Assembly: GCA_913056275.1 (NCBI GenBank) | Contig: CAJXLP010000004.1 | Coordinates: 17,349-81,348 of the forward strand | Length of the DNA stretch: 64,000 nt | Direction of reading: 5' to 3' | Source of the DNA: an uncultured Mycoplasmatota bacterium | Lineage (GTDB): Bacteria > Bacillota_I > Bacilli_A > Izemoplasmatales > Izemoplasmataceae | The notes under the pieces: generated by a model | The model's input: only the letters and a program-made list of their open reading frames with translations | Told to the model about the DNA's origin: nothing | Databases searched by the model: none | Translations under genes and position numbers: made by a program | In this document: piece after piece, positions 52,930 through 62,228 of the stretch | How the letters are laid out: each line of letters starts with the position of its first letter | Numbering within the stretch: the stretch's first letter is position 1

Positions 52930-53493
52930 TTAGAAACTGACGTCCACGTCGGCCCGTTTTTCAGTGTCGGCTTCAAAGAAGTCTTTTTTCGCCACGGCAA
53001 TCATCCCCGCGACAATGGACGTTGGGAAGCTGACAATGCGCTGATTAATGGTGGAAACATTGCTGTTATACAAGCGCCGTGCAGCTTGCAAATGTTCTTC
53101 GACTTCGTTGATCGAATTTTGCAAGTTGAGGAACACTTTGTCGGCTTTTAAGTCAGGGTAGGCTTCAACGGCCACATTAATGCCGCTTTGAACTTCGTTG
53201 AGGCGCCCTTGGAATTCTTGTTTTTGTTCCATGCTGAGATTATCTGGCAAGCCTTTCCGCCATTTCGTGACTTTCTCAAACAATTCTGCTTCGTGCTTGG
53301 CGTAGCCTTTTGTGGCACCGACGAGTTTGGATAATGCGTCAAACCGTTTGGTCAGGGCGACGTCAATGCCGGAATCAGCTTCTTCGACTTTCACCTCGAG
53401 TTGACGCAAGGCGTTCATCGTCGTGATGTACCATAATCCTAAAATAACGACAATTCCTAAAACAACTAATAAAATAATGACTATTGGATTCAT
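52930..53493 (-). CDS. lemA: LemA family protein
   Basis: A 187-residue protein with one N-terminal membrane segment (about residues 3-22) and a long helical LemA domain: ITTMNALRQLEVKVEEADSGIDVALTKRFD, and YNSNVSTINQRIVSFPTSIVAGM near the end. LemA proteins are widespread with unclear function. It overlaps the DUF3137 gene by one base, a known pairing. Confidence 0.92.
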   Translation of the reverse strand: MNPIVIILLVVLGIVVILGLWYITTMNALRQLEVKVEEADSGIDVALTKRFDALSKLVGATKGYAKHEAELFEKVTKWRKGLPDNLSMEQKQEFQGRLNEVQSGINVAVEAYPDLKADKVFLNLQNSINEVEEHLQAARRLYNSNVSTINQRIVSFPTSIVAGMIAVAKKDFFEADTEKRADVDVSF

Positions 53494-54374
53494 TAGGCAA
53501 TCTCCTTAAATATATTTTGGTTAAGCTTGAGCTCGTGAATTACATCGTGGATTAAATCAAAGTCGGCTTTAAATCCAGCAATCCGCGCTTCATCAAGCTT
53601 GCGGAACATCTGAACTTCCAACAGACTGCGATTATTGTCAATCGCGAGGTACATTTTGTTATCGATGAAGGCAAATCCGATGTTGCCTGGATGATTCTTT
53701 TCAACCGTCATCATCCGCTCCATCATTTGCGGGGTAATCAGGTAAAACGCGGTATGGTCATCGGTGGTGTATGTTTTATATGTCTTATTAAACTGCACGG
53801 ATTCCATTTTGATCTTTTTAAAGGGCCGTTTAGACCGGGGTTTTTCCGTTTCTAATACTTGCAAGGCGCCGTTAAAATTTTTGTTGAAATCAACGACGTA
53901 AAATTGACCGGTGAAAAACGGCACGTAATACGTGCGTGTCCCATTTTTCGTATGCTCAACACGCCGTTCTTCAAGTTTGATGTCACACATTTGAAACGGG
54001 ACTCCGTCTAAACTTCCAGAAATAAAGTCTTCCGCGTGGTAACGATCGGCCGACTGTAAGAATTCACAGCCATAAACGGTATTTTGTCCAAGGCCTTGGT
54101 CTGGCTTGTACACCCCGTCTTCTATCCATTCCCCAATTTTGTCTTTAAGAAAGTTGTGTTTGAAGTCGGCCACCATCTTATTAAATCGCACACTCCCGAC
54201 AATAATAAAGCCTAAGGCACCGACAAATAAGAGGCCGGAAATCCATTGAAACACTGAGTTATTAAGGCCGACGAGTAAAAAGAGTGCGACGGCTGCAACC
54301 GCGAGCGGGCCCCCAATTAAAATATATTTTTCAGCCTGCTGCTTTTTCGTTTGATACGCCAGTAACGGGTCCAT
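53493..54374 (-). CDS. DUF3137-like membrane protein
   Basis: A 293-residue protein with two hydrophobic segments (about 22-62) and a soluble domain containing GQFYVVDFNKNF and NKMYLAIDNNRSLLE, matching DUF3137 proteins that often neighbour lemA. The function is unknown. Start 54374 follows AAGGAGG. It is the first gene of the lemA pair, with a good promoter upstream. Confidence 0.85.
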   Translation of the reverse strand: MDPLLAYQTKKQQAEKYILIGGPLAVAAVALFLLVGLNNSVFQWISGLLFVGALGFIIVGSVRFNKMVADFKHNFLKDKIGEWIEDGVYKPDQGLGQNTVYGCEFLQSADRYHAEDFISGSLDGVPFQMCDIKLEERRVEHTKNGTRTYYVPFFTGQFYVVDFNKNFNGALQVLETEKPRSKRPFKKIKMESVQFNKTYKTYTTDDHTAFYLITPQMMERMMTVEKNHPGNIGFAFIDNKMYLAIDNNRSLLEVQMFRKLDEARIAGFKADFDLIHDVIHELKLNQNIFKEIA

Positions 54375-54391
54375 AAAGTACCTCCTTAAAT

Positions 54392-54420
54392 AGTGTATGC
54401 GAACTTTCGCTAAAGCGCAA
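54392..54420 (-). promoter_or_regulatory. Promoter of the DUF3137-lemA pair
   Basis: On the minus strand TTGCGC (54415-54420) and TACACT (54392-54397) are 17 bases apart, just after the stop of yfmH. Confidence 0.75.
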
Positions 54421-54422
54421 GG

Positions 54423-55679
54423 TTAAGCGCGAGGATTTAATATCACATCGGCTTTCATGTAGGAGGCATGAAACTGGGTTAAAGCGTCGAGGACATCCTC
54501 TAACGTCATGGTCATTTGCATATCGAGTAAGTCATACGGAGTGACCCCGTCCATCAAGTAAAACGCCGTATTGCGCACCGTGCCTTGCAGAGAGTCAAGG
54601 CCGTAAATAAACGAACCAATGTTGGCTTTTTTTTGCATTTCAAAGCGCGCTTCGGTGAGGCCTTCACGGTTTTTAAACTGGGCGTCCACCGCCTGTTTGG
54701 TCACTTCTGGGTCTTTCACCTGCGTGGAGATTAAGATGAGTGCGACTTCCGGGTAAAGCGTTAAATCAACGTCAAAACTATCGTTGATGACCCCTTGATC
54801 TTGCATCGTTTCTACCCAGGGTGAGGTTTGATCAAACAACATGTCACAGCCAATTTCTAAGGCCAAATAATATTTGAGCCGCGCCTCGGGTGAGTCAAAC
54901 GTTAGATCAAGCCGGTAGCCTTGCAGCCAATACGATGCATACACGTCTCCGTCGACCGATATGGTGGGCGCTTTAATGACGGGTGGCTTCGCGCCTTTAA
55001 TACTTGCCGGCGTGACTGAGGATGGCTGAGGAAATAAGTCCAGCCCGCTCAGTGCGTTGACAATCGGGGCCATGTCCAAGTCACCACTGATGATCAAGGT
55101 GGCGTGTTCGGGTTGGTAGACGGCCTGATGAATCATCGATAACGTGTCATAGTCCATCGCATTGATGCTTTCTTTTGTGCCGATGATGTCGGTGGAAAAT
55201 GGATGATCTTCATACAGTGTTTCTAGCAATGTATGGTACTGCGTGTAAAACGGGTTATCTTGAGAACTCGCCCACTCTTCCGTGATGATGCCTTTTTCAT
55301 TGTCCACGCCTTCCGGGGTGAAATTAGGAAAAAAGACCAGTTTCAATAGCGTTTTGATGTTGGCGAGGACTTGCTCAGTTGTTTCAAATAAATAACTCGT
55401 TTGAAACGGTGAGGTGAAGGCATTGACACTGGCGCCTTGCTGCGCAAAGACAGCCGTTAATTCAGCCCCGTCATCTTCAAAACATTTATGCTCTAAAAAA
55501 TGGGCCGCACCAGCTGGAATTGGGACGTGTTTCCCATCCTTAATGACATGCCGGTGCAATCCCCCAATGGGGAATGTGATCATCGCGTAGGTTTTTTGAT
55601 ACCCCGCACGGCGGATGTATTTAAGCGTCAAGCGGTCTTGAATGCGCCACGTTTGTTCAGGCAGTCTCAGAGTTTGCAT
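54423..55679 (-). CDS. yfmH: M16 family zinc peptidase YfmH
   Basis: Insulinase-type metallopeptidase, 418 residues. The inverted zinc motif appears as HFLEHKCFE (HxxEH, about residues 66-70), with the distal Glu expected in NEKGIITEEW. It pairs with the non-catalytic YfmF-type gene upstream, overlapping by 23 bases. In Bacillota the pair is linked to processing of EF-P modification or small peptides. The start at 55679 (MQTLRLPEQTWR) is set by a GGAG site; the 43 extra codons upstream are yfmF in another frame. Confidence 0.9.
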   Translation of the reverse strand: MQTLRLPEQTWRIQDRLTLKYIRRAGYQKTYAMITFPIGGLHRHVIKDGKHVPIPAGAAHFLEHKCFEDDGAELTAVFAQQGASVNAFTSPFQTSYLFETTEQVLANIKTLLKLVFFPNFTPEGVDNEKGIITEEWASSQDNPFYTQYHTLLETLYEDHPFSTDIIGTKESINAMDYDTLSMIHQAVYQPEHATLIISGDLDMAPIVNALSGLDLFPQPSSVTPASIKGAKPPVIKAPTISVDGDVYASYWLQGYRLDLTFDSPEARLKYYLALEIGCDMLFDQTSPWVETMQDQGVINDSFDVDLTLYPEVALILISTQVKDPEVTKQAVDAQFKNREGLTEARFEMQKKANIGSFIYGLDSLQGTVRNTAFYLMDGVTPYDLLDMQMTMTLEDVLDALTQFHASYMKADVILNPRA

Positions 55680-56817
55680 GGGCCGCTCCGTATTGAAAGG
55701 ATGTGACGTAGGTGAGTTTTTGCGCCACGTTGGTAATGGTCGCTTGGTCGATGGCGCGAATGGCGTTGATGCGCGCCGTTTGGTCAAAGGGTTGATTGCG
55801 GTAGACATGATTAAAAGCCCGCCCCATCAACGCACTGCGGGCGTCATGATTGCGCTTAATGCGTTCGATGGCCGACTGCTTAGCGAGTTCTAAATCATCG
55901 ACTGCATAGTCGCCTTTTAATAATTGGTCCATCAAGACATATACTGCCTCTTGATAGGCCGTTTGATTGTGCGGAGAAATCATCCCTTGAATCATCAGCA
56001 TCCCGTACTGAGAAATGAGCACGGAGCCGACAGAATAGGCCATATTATGCGTTTCACGAATCGTTTTAAATAACATCGATTCGCTGTCTCCCCCGAGCAA
56101 TTGATTCAAAATCATCAAGGCATCACGGTCCGGATCATCGTCCCGCATGTGGGTTTCATAGACGTCAAACATGATGGTTTGCTTCATCCGGTCTTCTAAG
56201 GGGGCAAGCGTCAGTGGTTTGAGGGAAAAATACTGCGCGTCAAAGCGTCTCATCGGCGCTTTCGGCACCGGCAAACGCGTCAGGAATTCGGTCCCTAGAT
56301 CGCGGTCTGTTGGTCCCAGTTGCATGAGCACTCGGGGGGCGCTTAAAAGTGTGTGGTACGCGTCATGGATCGCATCCAACGTGACCGCATCTAAGGCCGC
56401 TTGGCTTTCCACCAGCGGCGTGTAATACGGGTGCTCAGCGAGTAATTGTTCACTCAAATGCTTGACGGCTTGAAAACTTTTAGAGGCGCGTTTGGTCGTC
56501 CATTCATCGGTGAGAAATTGTTTTTCTTGCGCGAGTGACTGAGCGTCAAACAACGGCTTTAAGACCAGCGTTTCTAAGGCGTCTAGGGCTTGATCATTGA
56601 GGGTGGCATCGTCGACCATCGCCGCTTGAACCATGCGCATACTGACGCGTAGTTCATACGTATTTAACACACCACCCATGTGGGTGGATAACTGCAGATG
56701 GTACATTTTTTCTAAGTGTGAGTTCCAGGCGGTTTTGCTAGAAAACCGTTGATTTTTCGCCCGCAACATGCCCATGAGTAACCGGTACGTGACCATTTTT
56801 TCGCGCTCTAATGGCAC
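55657..56817 (-). CDS. yfmF: M16-like protein YfmF, non-catalytic partner
   Basis: An M16-fold protein without the HxxEH zinc motif, the usual partner of YfmH. The GTG at 56817 is the only conventional start, giving 386 residues, but it lies inside the first conserved strand (FFVPLEREKMVTYRLLMGML). The frame stays open upstream, reading TPHGDAIHIATEQFLTAQW, which fits the missing N-terminus. That would need a rare start: ATC at 56928 with GGAGGTG seven bases ahead (inside deoD), or ATT at 56871. The coordinates given are the conservative ones. Confidence 0.82.
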   Translation of the reverse strand: MPLEREKMVTYRLLMGMLRAKNQRFSSKTAWNSHLEKMYHLQLSTHMGGVLNTYELRVSMRMVQAAMVDDATLNDQALDALETLVLKPLFDAQSLAQEKQFLTDEWTTKRASKSFQAVKHLSEQLLAEHPYYTPLVESQAALDAVTLDAIHDAYHTLLSAPRVLMQLGPTDRDLGTEFLTRLPVPKAPMRRFDAQYFSLKPLTLAPLEDRMKQTIMFDVYETHMRDDDPDRDALMILNQLLGGDSESMLFKTIRETHNMAYSVGSVLISQYGMLMIQGMISPHNQTAYQEAVYVLMDQLLKGDYAVDDLELAKQSAIERIKRNHDARSALMGRAFNHVYRNQPFDQTARINAIRAIDQATITNVAQKLTYVTSFQYGAAHANSETA

Positions 56818-56912
56818 GAAAAAGCGCAGCGTCCACTGCGCGGTTAAAAACTGTTCGGTGGCGATATGAATCGCGTCACCATGCGGCGTTGATTGTACGG
56901 TTAGTTCGGGTG

Positions 56913-57623
56913 TTAGACGGCTTGCGATAACGCCACCTCCATCATTTGCGTAAAGGCATTTTGACGCTCTTCAGGCGTCGTGGCTTCATGCGTGACTAGA
57001 GAATCGGACACCGTGAGTAAGCATGCGGCATGTTTATTCAGGACGTTGGCATTGTGAAAGAGCGCGTAGGATTCCATCTCAACCGCAATCACACCGTGCT
57101 CTTTATACAACGTGTCATGATGGTTTTCAGTCGCCCGGTAAAAGACATCCGAGGAATGGATACGGCCTTTTTTTAAGGGAATGTTTAACGCATCTGCGGC
57201 CGTTTCTAAAGACGCATTCAGACGTTCACTCGGGGTTAATACAGCGGGTTGGTCGGTGCCACTTTGAACGCTTGCATAGGTTGATTCGGAATAGGATTCC
57301 GTGGCTAAGATGACGTCATAGAGATCGAGTTCATCGGTATACGCGCCACACGAGCCGATGCGAATGATCGTATCGACCTCATACATCTTAAATAGTTCAT
57401 ACGAATAAATCCCAATCGACGCCATGCCCATGCCAGAGCCCATGACGCTGATGGCTTTTCCTTTGTACGTTCCGGTGTAGCCAAACATATTACGCACCGT
57501 ATTAAATTGAATGACATTATCTAAATACGTATCCGCAATGGTTTTTGCCCGTAACGGGTCTCCGGGCATTAATACGACTGGAGCTATTTCACTTTTTTTG
57601 GCACTAATATGGGGAGTGGACAT
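56913..57623 (-). CDS. deoD: Purine-nucleoside phosphorylase DeoD
   Basis: Splits purine (deoxy)nucleosides to base and (deoxy)ribose 1-phosphate, 236 residues, the hexameric E. coli type. Seen are VVLMPGDPLRAKTIADTYL, VMGSGMGMASIGIYSYEL and the AVEMESYALF active-site segment. The start at 57623 follows AGGAGG; a 30-codon upstream extension overlaps deoC. It is followed by yfmF, whose N-terminal coding probably begins within the end of deoD. Confidence 0.96.
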   Translation of the reverse strand: MSTPHISAKKSEIAPVVLMPGDPLRAKTIADTYLDNVIQFNTVRNMFGYTGTYKGKAISVMGSGMGMASIGIYSYELFKMYEVDTIIRIGSCGAYTDELDLYDVILATESYSESTYASVQSGTDQPAVLTPSERLNASLETAADALNIPLKKGRIHSSDVFYRATENHHDTLYKEHGVIAVEMESYALFHNANVLNKHAACLLTVSDSLVTHEATTPEERQNAFTQMMEVALSQAV

Positions 57624-57633
57624 CGTTCGCCTC

Positions 57634-58290
57634 CTAATAAGAATTGTGGGCCAAAGCCCCCGTGACAATCGCCACGCCGTTACTCGTTCCAATGCGGGTG
57701 GCACCCGCTTCAATCATGGCCTGTGCATCGGCTGCATTACGGACGCCACCTGAGGCCTTTACAGCTTTTGCGTTGGGCACACTTTTCATAATCTTAACGG
57801 CCTCTGTCGTGGCGCCGCCTGAGCCAAATCCGGTCGATGTTTTGACGAAATCAGCGCCCGCGCTAAAGGCGGCTTCACTGGCTTTATAGATCGTTTCATC
57901 ATCCCACATTGCAGTTTCTAAAATGACTTTTAAGATCTTGTCACCGGTGACATCTTTAAGCGCCTTCACTTCCGATTTAAGGCGGTCAAAATCGCCCGCC
58001 TTTATCGCTCCTAAGGGGGCAACCATGTCGATTTCATCGGCCCCATTTGCCAAGGCGTTTTTCGCTTCAAAGACTTTCGTTTCTAGCGTATTCGCCCCTA
58101 AGGGAAAGCCGATCACCGTGCAGACTTCAACGCTAGACCCTTCCAGTTCAGCTTTTGCAAGTGCCACAAAGTGGGGCTGAATGCAGACACTTTTAAACTG
58201 GTGAGCGCGTGCTTCTTTAGTGAGTGTTTGAATGTCAGACGGCGTACCCTCCGGTTTTAAATACGTGTGATCAATCATTGATGCAACCAT
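57634..58290 (-). CDS. deoC: Deoxyribose-phosphate aldolase
   Basis: Cleaves deoxyribose 5-phosphate to acetaldehyde and glyceraldehyde 3-phosphate, 218 residues. The Schiff-base lysine lies in FVKTSTGFGSGGAT, with KVILETAMWDDE (second lysine and strand) and the C-terminal TRIGTSNGVAIV phosphate loop. Start 58290 follows AGGAGG. It works with DeoD (next) and Pdp (48.9 kb); deoB is not in the window. Confidence 0.97.
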   Translation of the reverse strand: MVASMIDHTYLKPEGTPSDIQTLTKEARAHQFKSVCIQPHFVALAKAELEGSSVEVCTVIGFPLGANTLETKVFEAKNALANGADEIDMVAPLGAIKAGDFDRLKSEVKALKDVTGDKILKVILETAMWDDETIYKASEAAFSAGADFVKTSTGFGSGGATTEAVKIMKSVPNAKAVKASGGVRNAADAQAMIEAGATRIGTSNGVAIVTGALAHNSY

Positions 58291-58299
58291 ACAGTCCTC

Positions 58300-58926
58300 C
58301 TAAAATTTCAGTGGTTCGAGTCGGGTTAAATAGAGTTGAAATAACGGGCCAATAAAGGCGATAAATCCGAGTGTTCCGATGTTGATGGCCCCGAGGTCAG
58401 AAAACCAAATGAGCGATAAAATGCCACTTAACAGCATGGGGAATAATTCAATCAACATGCGGGCGGGAAAGACATTTTTAAAATGCAGTAAGTCACGCAC
58501 TAACAGGGTCATCTCTTCAAAGACGCCGGCGGGATACCGCGTGACTACCAAAATCGCTCCGCCGAGTGGAACGAGTGATAATCCGAGTAAATATGGGCCA
58601 ATTCGGACAATCCCCTCGGGGGTAAAATCTGCGAAGATGACTAAATCAAATAAATCGATGAACAGCCCGACAAATAAGATCGGCACAATCATCAATAATA
58701 AACTGAGTTTTTGCCGCACTAAGGTCGTAAGGCCAGTGAGTAACGACGTCACAAAAATCGCCGATACGCCAATCGTCAAGGGATCAATGCGCCGTGCTAA
58801 CACGATAAACACCGTATCCCAAGGGCCCGTGCCGAGACCACTTTTAATGACCATAACGACACCGAACGCGATGGTTACAGTGCCTAAAAAATAAAACACA
58901 AGTTCTTTTAAATTAAACGTTGACAT
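58300..58926 (-). CDS. YczE/YitT-like membrane protein, second copy
   Basis: A 208-residue protein with about five or six membrane segments. The N-terminal pattern LGTVTIAFGVVMVIKSGLGTGPWDTV is the YczE/YyaS family signature, with an arginine-containing YPAGVFEEM loop in the middle. It is a paralogue of the preceding gene: both have the G-x-G-P/A-WDT motif and the R/H-YPA-F-E/D loop. The start ATG at 58926 overlaps the upstream gene by 14 bases. Role unknown. Confidence 0.82.
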   Translation of the reverse strand: MSTFNLKELVFYFLGTVTIAFGVVMVIKSGLGTGPWDTVFIVLARRIDPLTIGVSAIFVTSLLTGLTTLVRQKLSLLLMIVPILFVGLFIDLFDLVIFADFTPEGIVRIGPYLLGLSLVPLGGAILVVTRYPAGVFEEMTLLVRDLLHFKNVFPARMLIELFPMLLSGILSLIWFSDLGAINIGTLGFIAFIGPLFQLYLTRLEPLKF

Positions 58927-59545
58927 CAAATATAGGCCTCATCCACCGAAGTTGAACGGCTAAAATAAACGGCAGTACAATCGCTAAAATCACTGAGCCA
59001 ATATTCACTGCGCCAAATCCGACACCGGCTAAAAAGCCAAAGCCGATGGCAATCACAATCGCCAGCATTTCCACAAAAAGCCGGGGGAAAAAGATTTTAT
59101 CGGTATGGAAAATACTCATCACCATCATCATGAATTCATCAAAGATGGCGGCCGGATAGTGTGTCAAAATGATCAAGGACAAGCCAGACGTCAAGACAAA
59201 CACGCCCGCAAAAAAGACGGCAAACCGTACCGCTAATCCTTCGTAATAAAAGCTTCCGTAGACAAGAATGTCCCAAAAATCAATGCCGAGGGCAATCAAC
59301 AAAATGGAAATCGAAATGAGTAAATATTTCGCATTTTTTCGGTAGGCCGTAATGATGGCGACTAAAATGCCTTGCACTAAAAAGCTCGCGGTGCCTAAGG
59401 TTATGCCGGTCAGGGCTGATAAATTCGCATTCACCGTGTCCCAAGCTCCGGCTCCGATGTTGGTGCGCAATAAGGTGACAACGCCCAGTGACACTAAAAA
59501 CGCGCCAAATACGTATTGCCCCATGCGTCTAATATTATGCCCCAT
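58913..59545 (-). CDS. YczE/YitT-like membrane protein, first copy
   Basis: A 210-residue membrane protein with about five or six hydrophobic segments, VSLGVVTLLRTNIGAGAWDTVNANL near the N-terminus and THYPAAIFDEFMMM in the middle, matching the YczE-type family. It overlaps ileS by 11 bases and the second copy by 14, so the two membrane genes are cotranscribed. The tandem arrangement suggests a heterodimer. Function unknown. Confidence 0.82.
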   Translation of the reverse strand: MGHNIRRMGQYVFGAFLVSLGVVTLLRTNIGAGAWDTVNANLSALTGITLGTASFLVQGILVAIITAYRKNAKYLLISISILLIALGIDFWDILVYGSFYYEGLAVRFAVFFAGVFVLTSGLSLIILTHYPAAIFDEFMMMVMSIFHTDKIFFPRLFVEMLAIVIAIGFGFLAGVGFGAVNIGSVILAIVLPFILAVQLRWMRPIFDVNV

Positions 59546-62228
59546 GTAAATCTTTTAATACATGGGCACATCGCGCACACACGCCTTCCTCGTTGAGCGA
59601 TGCATGGTGCCAGCAGCGGTCACACTTGGCCCCTGGATGCGGTGTCACGGTGACCTCAAAGTCGCCTTCTTCAAGGCTAATTTCTGAAACAATAAAAAGT
59701 TTTTCTGGGTGGTCAAACCGGGTAAGCAGTTGAATATCATCGGCGTCTAAGCGTAAATGGACGTGAGCTTCTAAACTTTTCCCGATGACTTTCTCGTTCC
59801 GGGCCGTTTCTAAGGCTTTTAGCACGCCATCACGAATCGTCAGTAACCGGCTAAAATCATTCATTAAATCCGCATCCTGCGGTGCCTCATACGGGGTGAT
59901 GTTTAAATGATAGACGCTTTCTTCACCGCGCGTAATAAAGTGGTCATACACTTCTTCCATGGTAAATGGTAAGACGGGTGTTAACAAGCGCATGAGTTGG
60001 TCAAGGCTGTCATAAATGACTCGCTGCATGCTGCGTCTACGGGGGTCATTTTGGCGTTCGATATAGAGCATATCTTTCGCCATGTCTAAGTAAAACGCCG
60101 ATAAATCTCGGTTGATGAATTGACTAATTGTCCGGATGACTTCGGCAAATTCAAACGACTCATAAGCGGTCATGCACGCATCCACGACGCTGGCTAACCG
60201 CATTTTCATGTAGGCATCAACGGGTCCCACTGTGGGGGTCTCACTGGTCGGATCAAAATCATCCAACGTCCCCAGCATAAAGCGCATCGTATTACGGATT
60301 TTCCGGTACGATTCAGCCACTTGTTTCAGCATGGCATCACTAATCCGGACGTCCGCTTGATAGTCAACGCTGGCCACCCATAGTCTTAAAATATCGGCCC
60401 CTTTTTGATCCATGAGTTTATTGGGGTCAAATCCATTGCGTTGCGATTTGGACATCTTCAACCCATTTTCATCCATCGTGAAGCCGTGCGTTAAGACGGT
60501 TTTATACGGGGCTTTGCCGGTATAGGCAACCCCGGTTGATAAGCTTGAATTGAACCAACCCCGGTATTGATCGGCGCCTTCTAAGTATAAATCGGCTGGA
60601 TACGGCATGCCAAAATCGGTCATTCCACCTTTGTGCGACGTTCCGGAATCAAACCAGACATCTAAAATATCCGTTTCTTTTGTGAACGTGCCAGTTGGGC
60701 TTCCTTCGTGCGTGTAGCCCTCTGGAAGTAAGTCTTTAGCGGCCCATTCAAACCAAATATTCGAGCCGTGTTCAGCGAATAATCGAGAAACGTGGCGAAT
60801 CAATGCAGGGTCTAACAGTGCCGAGTCATCTTCCGTGTAAAAGACGGGAATTGGCACGCCCCATGACCGTTGTCTAGAGATGCACCAACTGGCGCGGTCT
60901 TTGACCATGTTTTCCATGCGGGTTTCGCCCCAAGCGGGCACCCAATTCACCTCGTGTATTTCTTTGACCATTTGGTCTTTGAGTGATTCGATGGAGGCAA
61001 ACCATTGGTGCGTGGCACGGAAAATAATCGGTTTTTTCGTCCGCCAATCGTGTGGATACGGGTGGTGAATCCAGACCAGTTTGACAAGATGCTTAGAGGC
61101 TTCTAAATCAAGCGCGACTTGCTTGCTAGCTTTGTCAACAAACACCCCTTCATACGGACCACTTTCAGCGGTCATTTTTCCTTGAGCATCCACCGGACAT
61201 AAGGTATCTAAGCCGTATTTTTGGCCAATGATAAAGTCATCTTCCCCGTGTCCTGGGGCAATGTGGACGAGTCCAGTCCCGCTTTCTAACGTGACGTGAT
61301 GGCCGATGACGACGGGCGATTCACGTTCGTATAAGGGATGGGTATAGGTCATGCCCTCTAACTCTTTACCGGGCATTTTTTCTAACACGGTTAAGGATGT
61401 TTCAAAGACGCTTTCCAGCGTTTCAATGAGTTCTTCGGCGACGATTACAGCCTCTCCGTTTAATTCAACTAAGGCGTACGTGAACCCCTGATCAACGGCA
61501 ATGGCTAAGTTGGCAGGAATCGTCCACGGCGTGGTCGTCCAAATGAGAAAACTAAAGGGTCGGTTAAAGCGCGACGTATCGGTCGCTGGCATTTTCACGT
61601 AAATGGACGGTGATTTTTTCTCGTGATACTCAATCTCAGCTTCCGCCAGGGCGGTTTCGCTTGAGGGGGACCAGTAGACTGGTTTTAAGCCTTTAAAAAT
61701 GAGGCCTTTTTCGACCATCGAGGCAAACACGTCGAGTTGGGACGCTTCGTAGCGTTTTTGTAAGGTGATGTAGGGATTATCCCATTCAGCGAGAACCCCT
61801 AAGCGTTTGAACTGAGCTTTTTGGCGCTCGACTTGTTCTCTGGCATAAACATCACAGGCCGCTCTAAATTCTGCCACACTCATCTGTTTGCGGTCGACTT
61901 TCCCCCCTTTGGTCAAGGCTGATTCAATCGGCAGGCCGTGGGTATCCCAGCCTGGGACAAACCGCGCATAAAATCCGCGCATGTTGCGTTCACGGATGAC
62001 GATGTCTTTTAAAATCTTGTTTAAGGCGTGGCCAATGTGGATGTCTCCGTTGGCATACGGCGGGCCATCGACAAACACGTAAGGCGTATTTCCTTGATTT
62101 TTTTCAAGGCGACCTTGATAGATGTTTGATTTGTCCCATGCTTGAATGCGTTCGGGTTCTTTTTGGGCCAAGTTACCGCGCATGGGAAATTCTGTGTGCG
62201 GCATATGCAGTGTATCTTTAAATGACAT
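59535..62228 (-). CDS. ileS: Isoleucyl-tRNA synthetase
   Basis: Class I synthetase of 897 residues. Seen are the HIGH motif in PYANGDIHIGHALN, the editing domain with WTTTPWTIPANLA, KMSKS in LKMSKSQRNG, and a C-terminal zinc site CDRCWHHASLNEEGVCARC. The length and the zinc tail are those of the bacterial (type 1) enzyme. It is followed by overlapping genes for membrane proteins and deoxyribose use. The leader upstream is T-box-like but with a reduced antiterminator. It lies downstream of ylmG, without a divIVA between. Confidence 0.97.
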   Translation of the reverse strand: MSFKDTLHMPHTEFPMRGNLAQKEPERIQAWDKSNIYQGRLEKNQGNTPYVFVDGPPYANGDIHIGHALNKILKDIVIRERNMRGFYARFVPGWDTHGLPIESALTKGGKVDRKQMSVAEFRAACDVYAREQVERQKAQFKRLGVLAEWDNPYITLQKRYEASQLDVFASMVEKGLIFKGLKPVYWSPSSETALAEAEIEYHEKKSPSIYVKMPATDTSRFNRPFSFLIWTTTPWTIPANLAIAVDQGFTYALVELNGEAVIVAEELIETLESVFETSLTVLEKMPGKELEGMTYTHPLYERESPVVIGHHVTLESGTGLVHIAPGHGEDDFIIGQKYGLDTLCPVDAQGKMTAESGPYEGVFVDKASKQVALDLEASKHLVKLVWIHHPYPHDWRTKKPIIFRATHQWFASIESLKDQMVKEIHEVNWVPAWGETRMENMVKDRASWCISRQRSWGVPIPVFYTEDDSALLDPALIRHVSRLFAEHGSNIWFEWAAKDLLPEGYTHEGSPTGTFTKETDILDVWFDSGTSHKGGMTDFGMPYPADLYLEGADQYRGWFNSSLSTGVAYTGKAPYKTVLTHGFTMDENGLKMSKSQRNGFDPNKLMDQKGADILRLWVASVDYQADVRISDAMLKQVAESYRKIRNTMRFMLGTLDDFDPTSETPTVGPVDAYMKMRLASVVDACMTAYESFEFAEVIRTISQFINRDLSAFYLDMAKDMLYIERQNDPRRRSMQRVIYDSLDQLMRLLTPVLPFTMEEVYDHFITRGEESVYHLNITPYEAPQDADLMNDFSRLLTIRDGVLKALETARNEKVIGKSLEAHVHLRLDADDIQLLTRFDHPEKLFIVSEISLEEGDFEVTVTPHPGAKCDRCWHHASLNEEGVCARCAHVLKDLHGA

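Noticed and set aside
58305..58330. GGTTCGAGTC, resembling a tRNA T-arm
   Set aside because: It lies in the 3' end of an intact membrane-protein gene on the other strand, and no acceptor or anticodon stems can be built around it.
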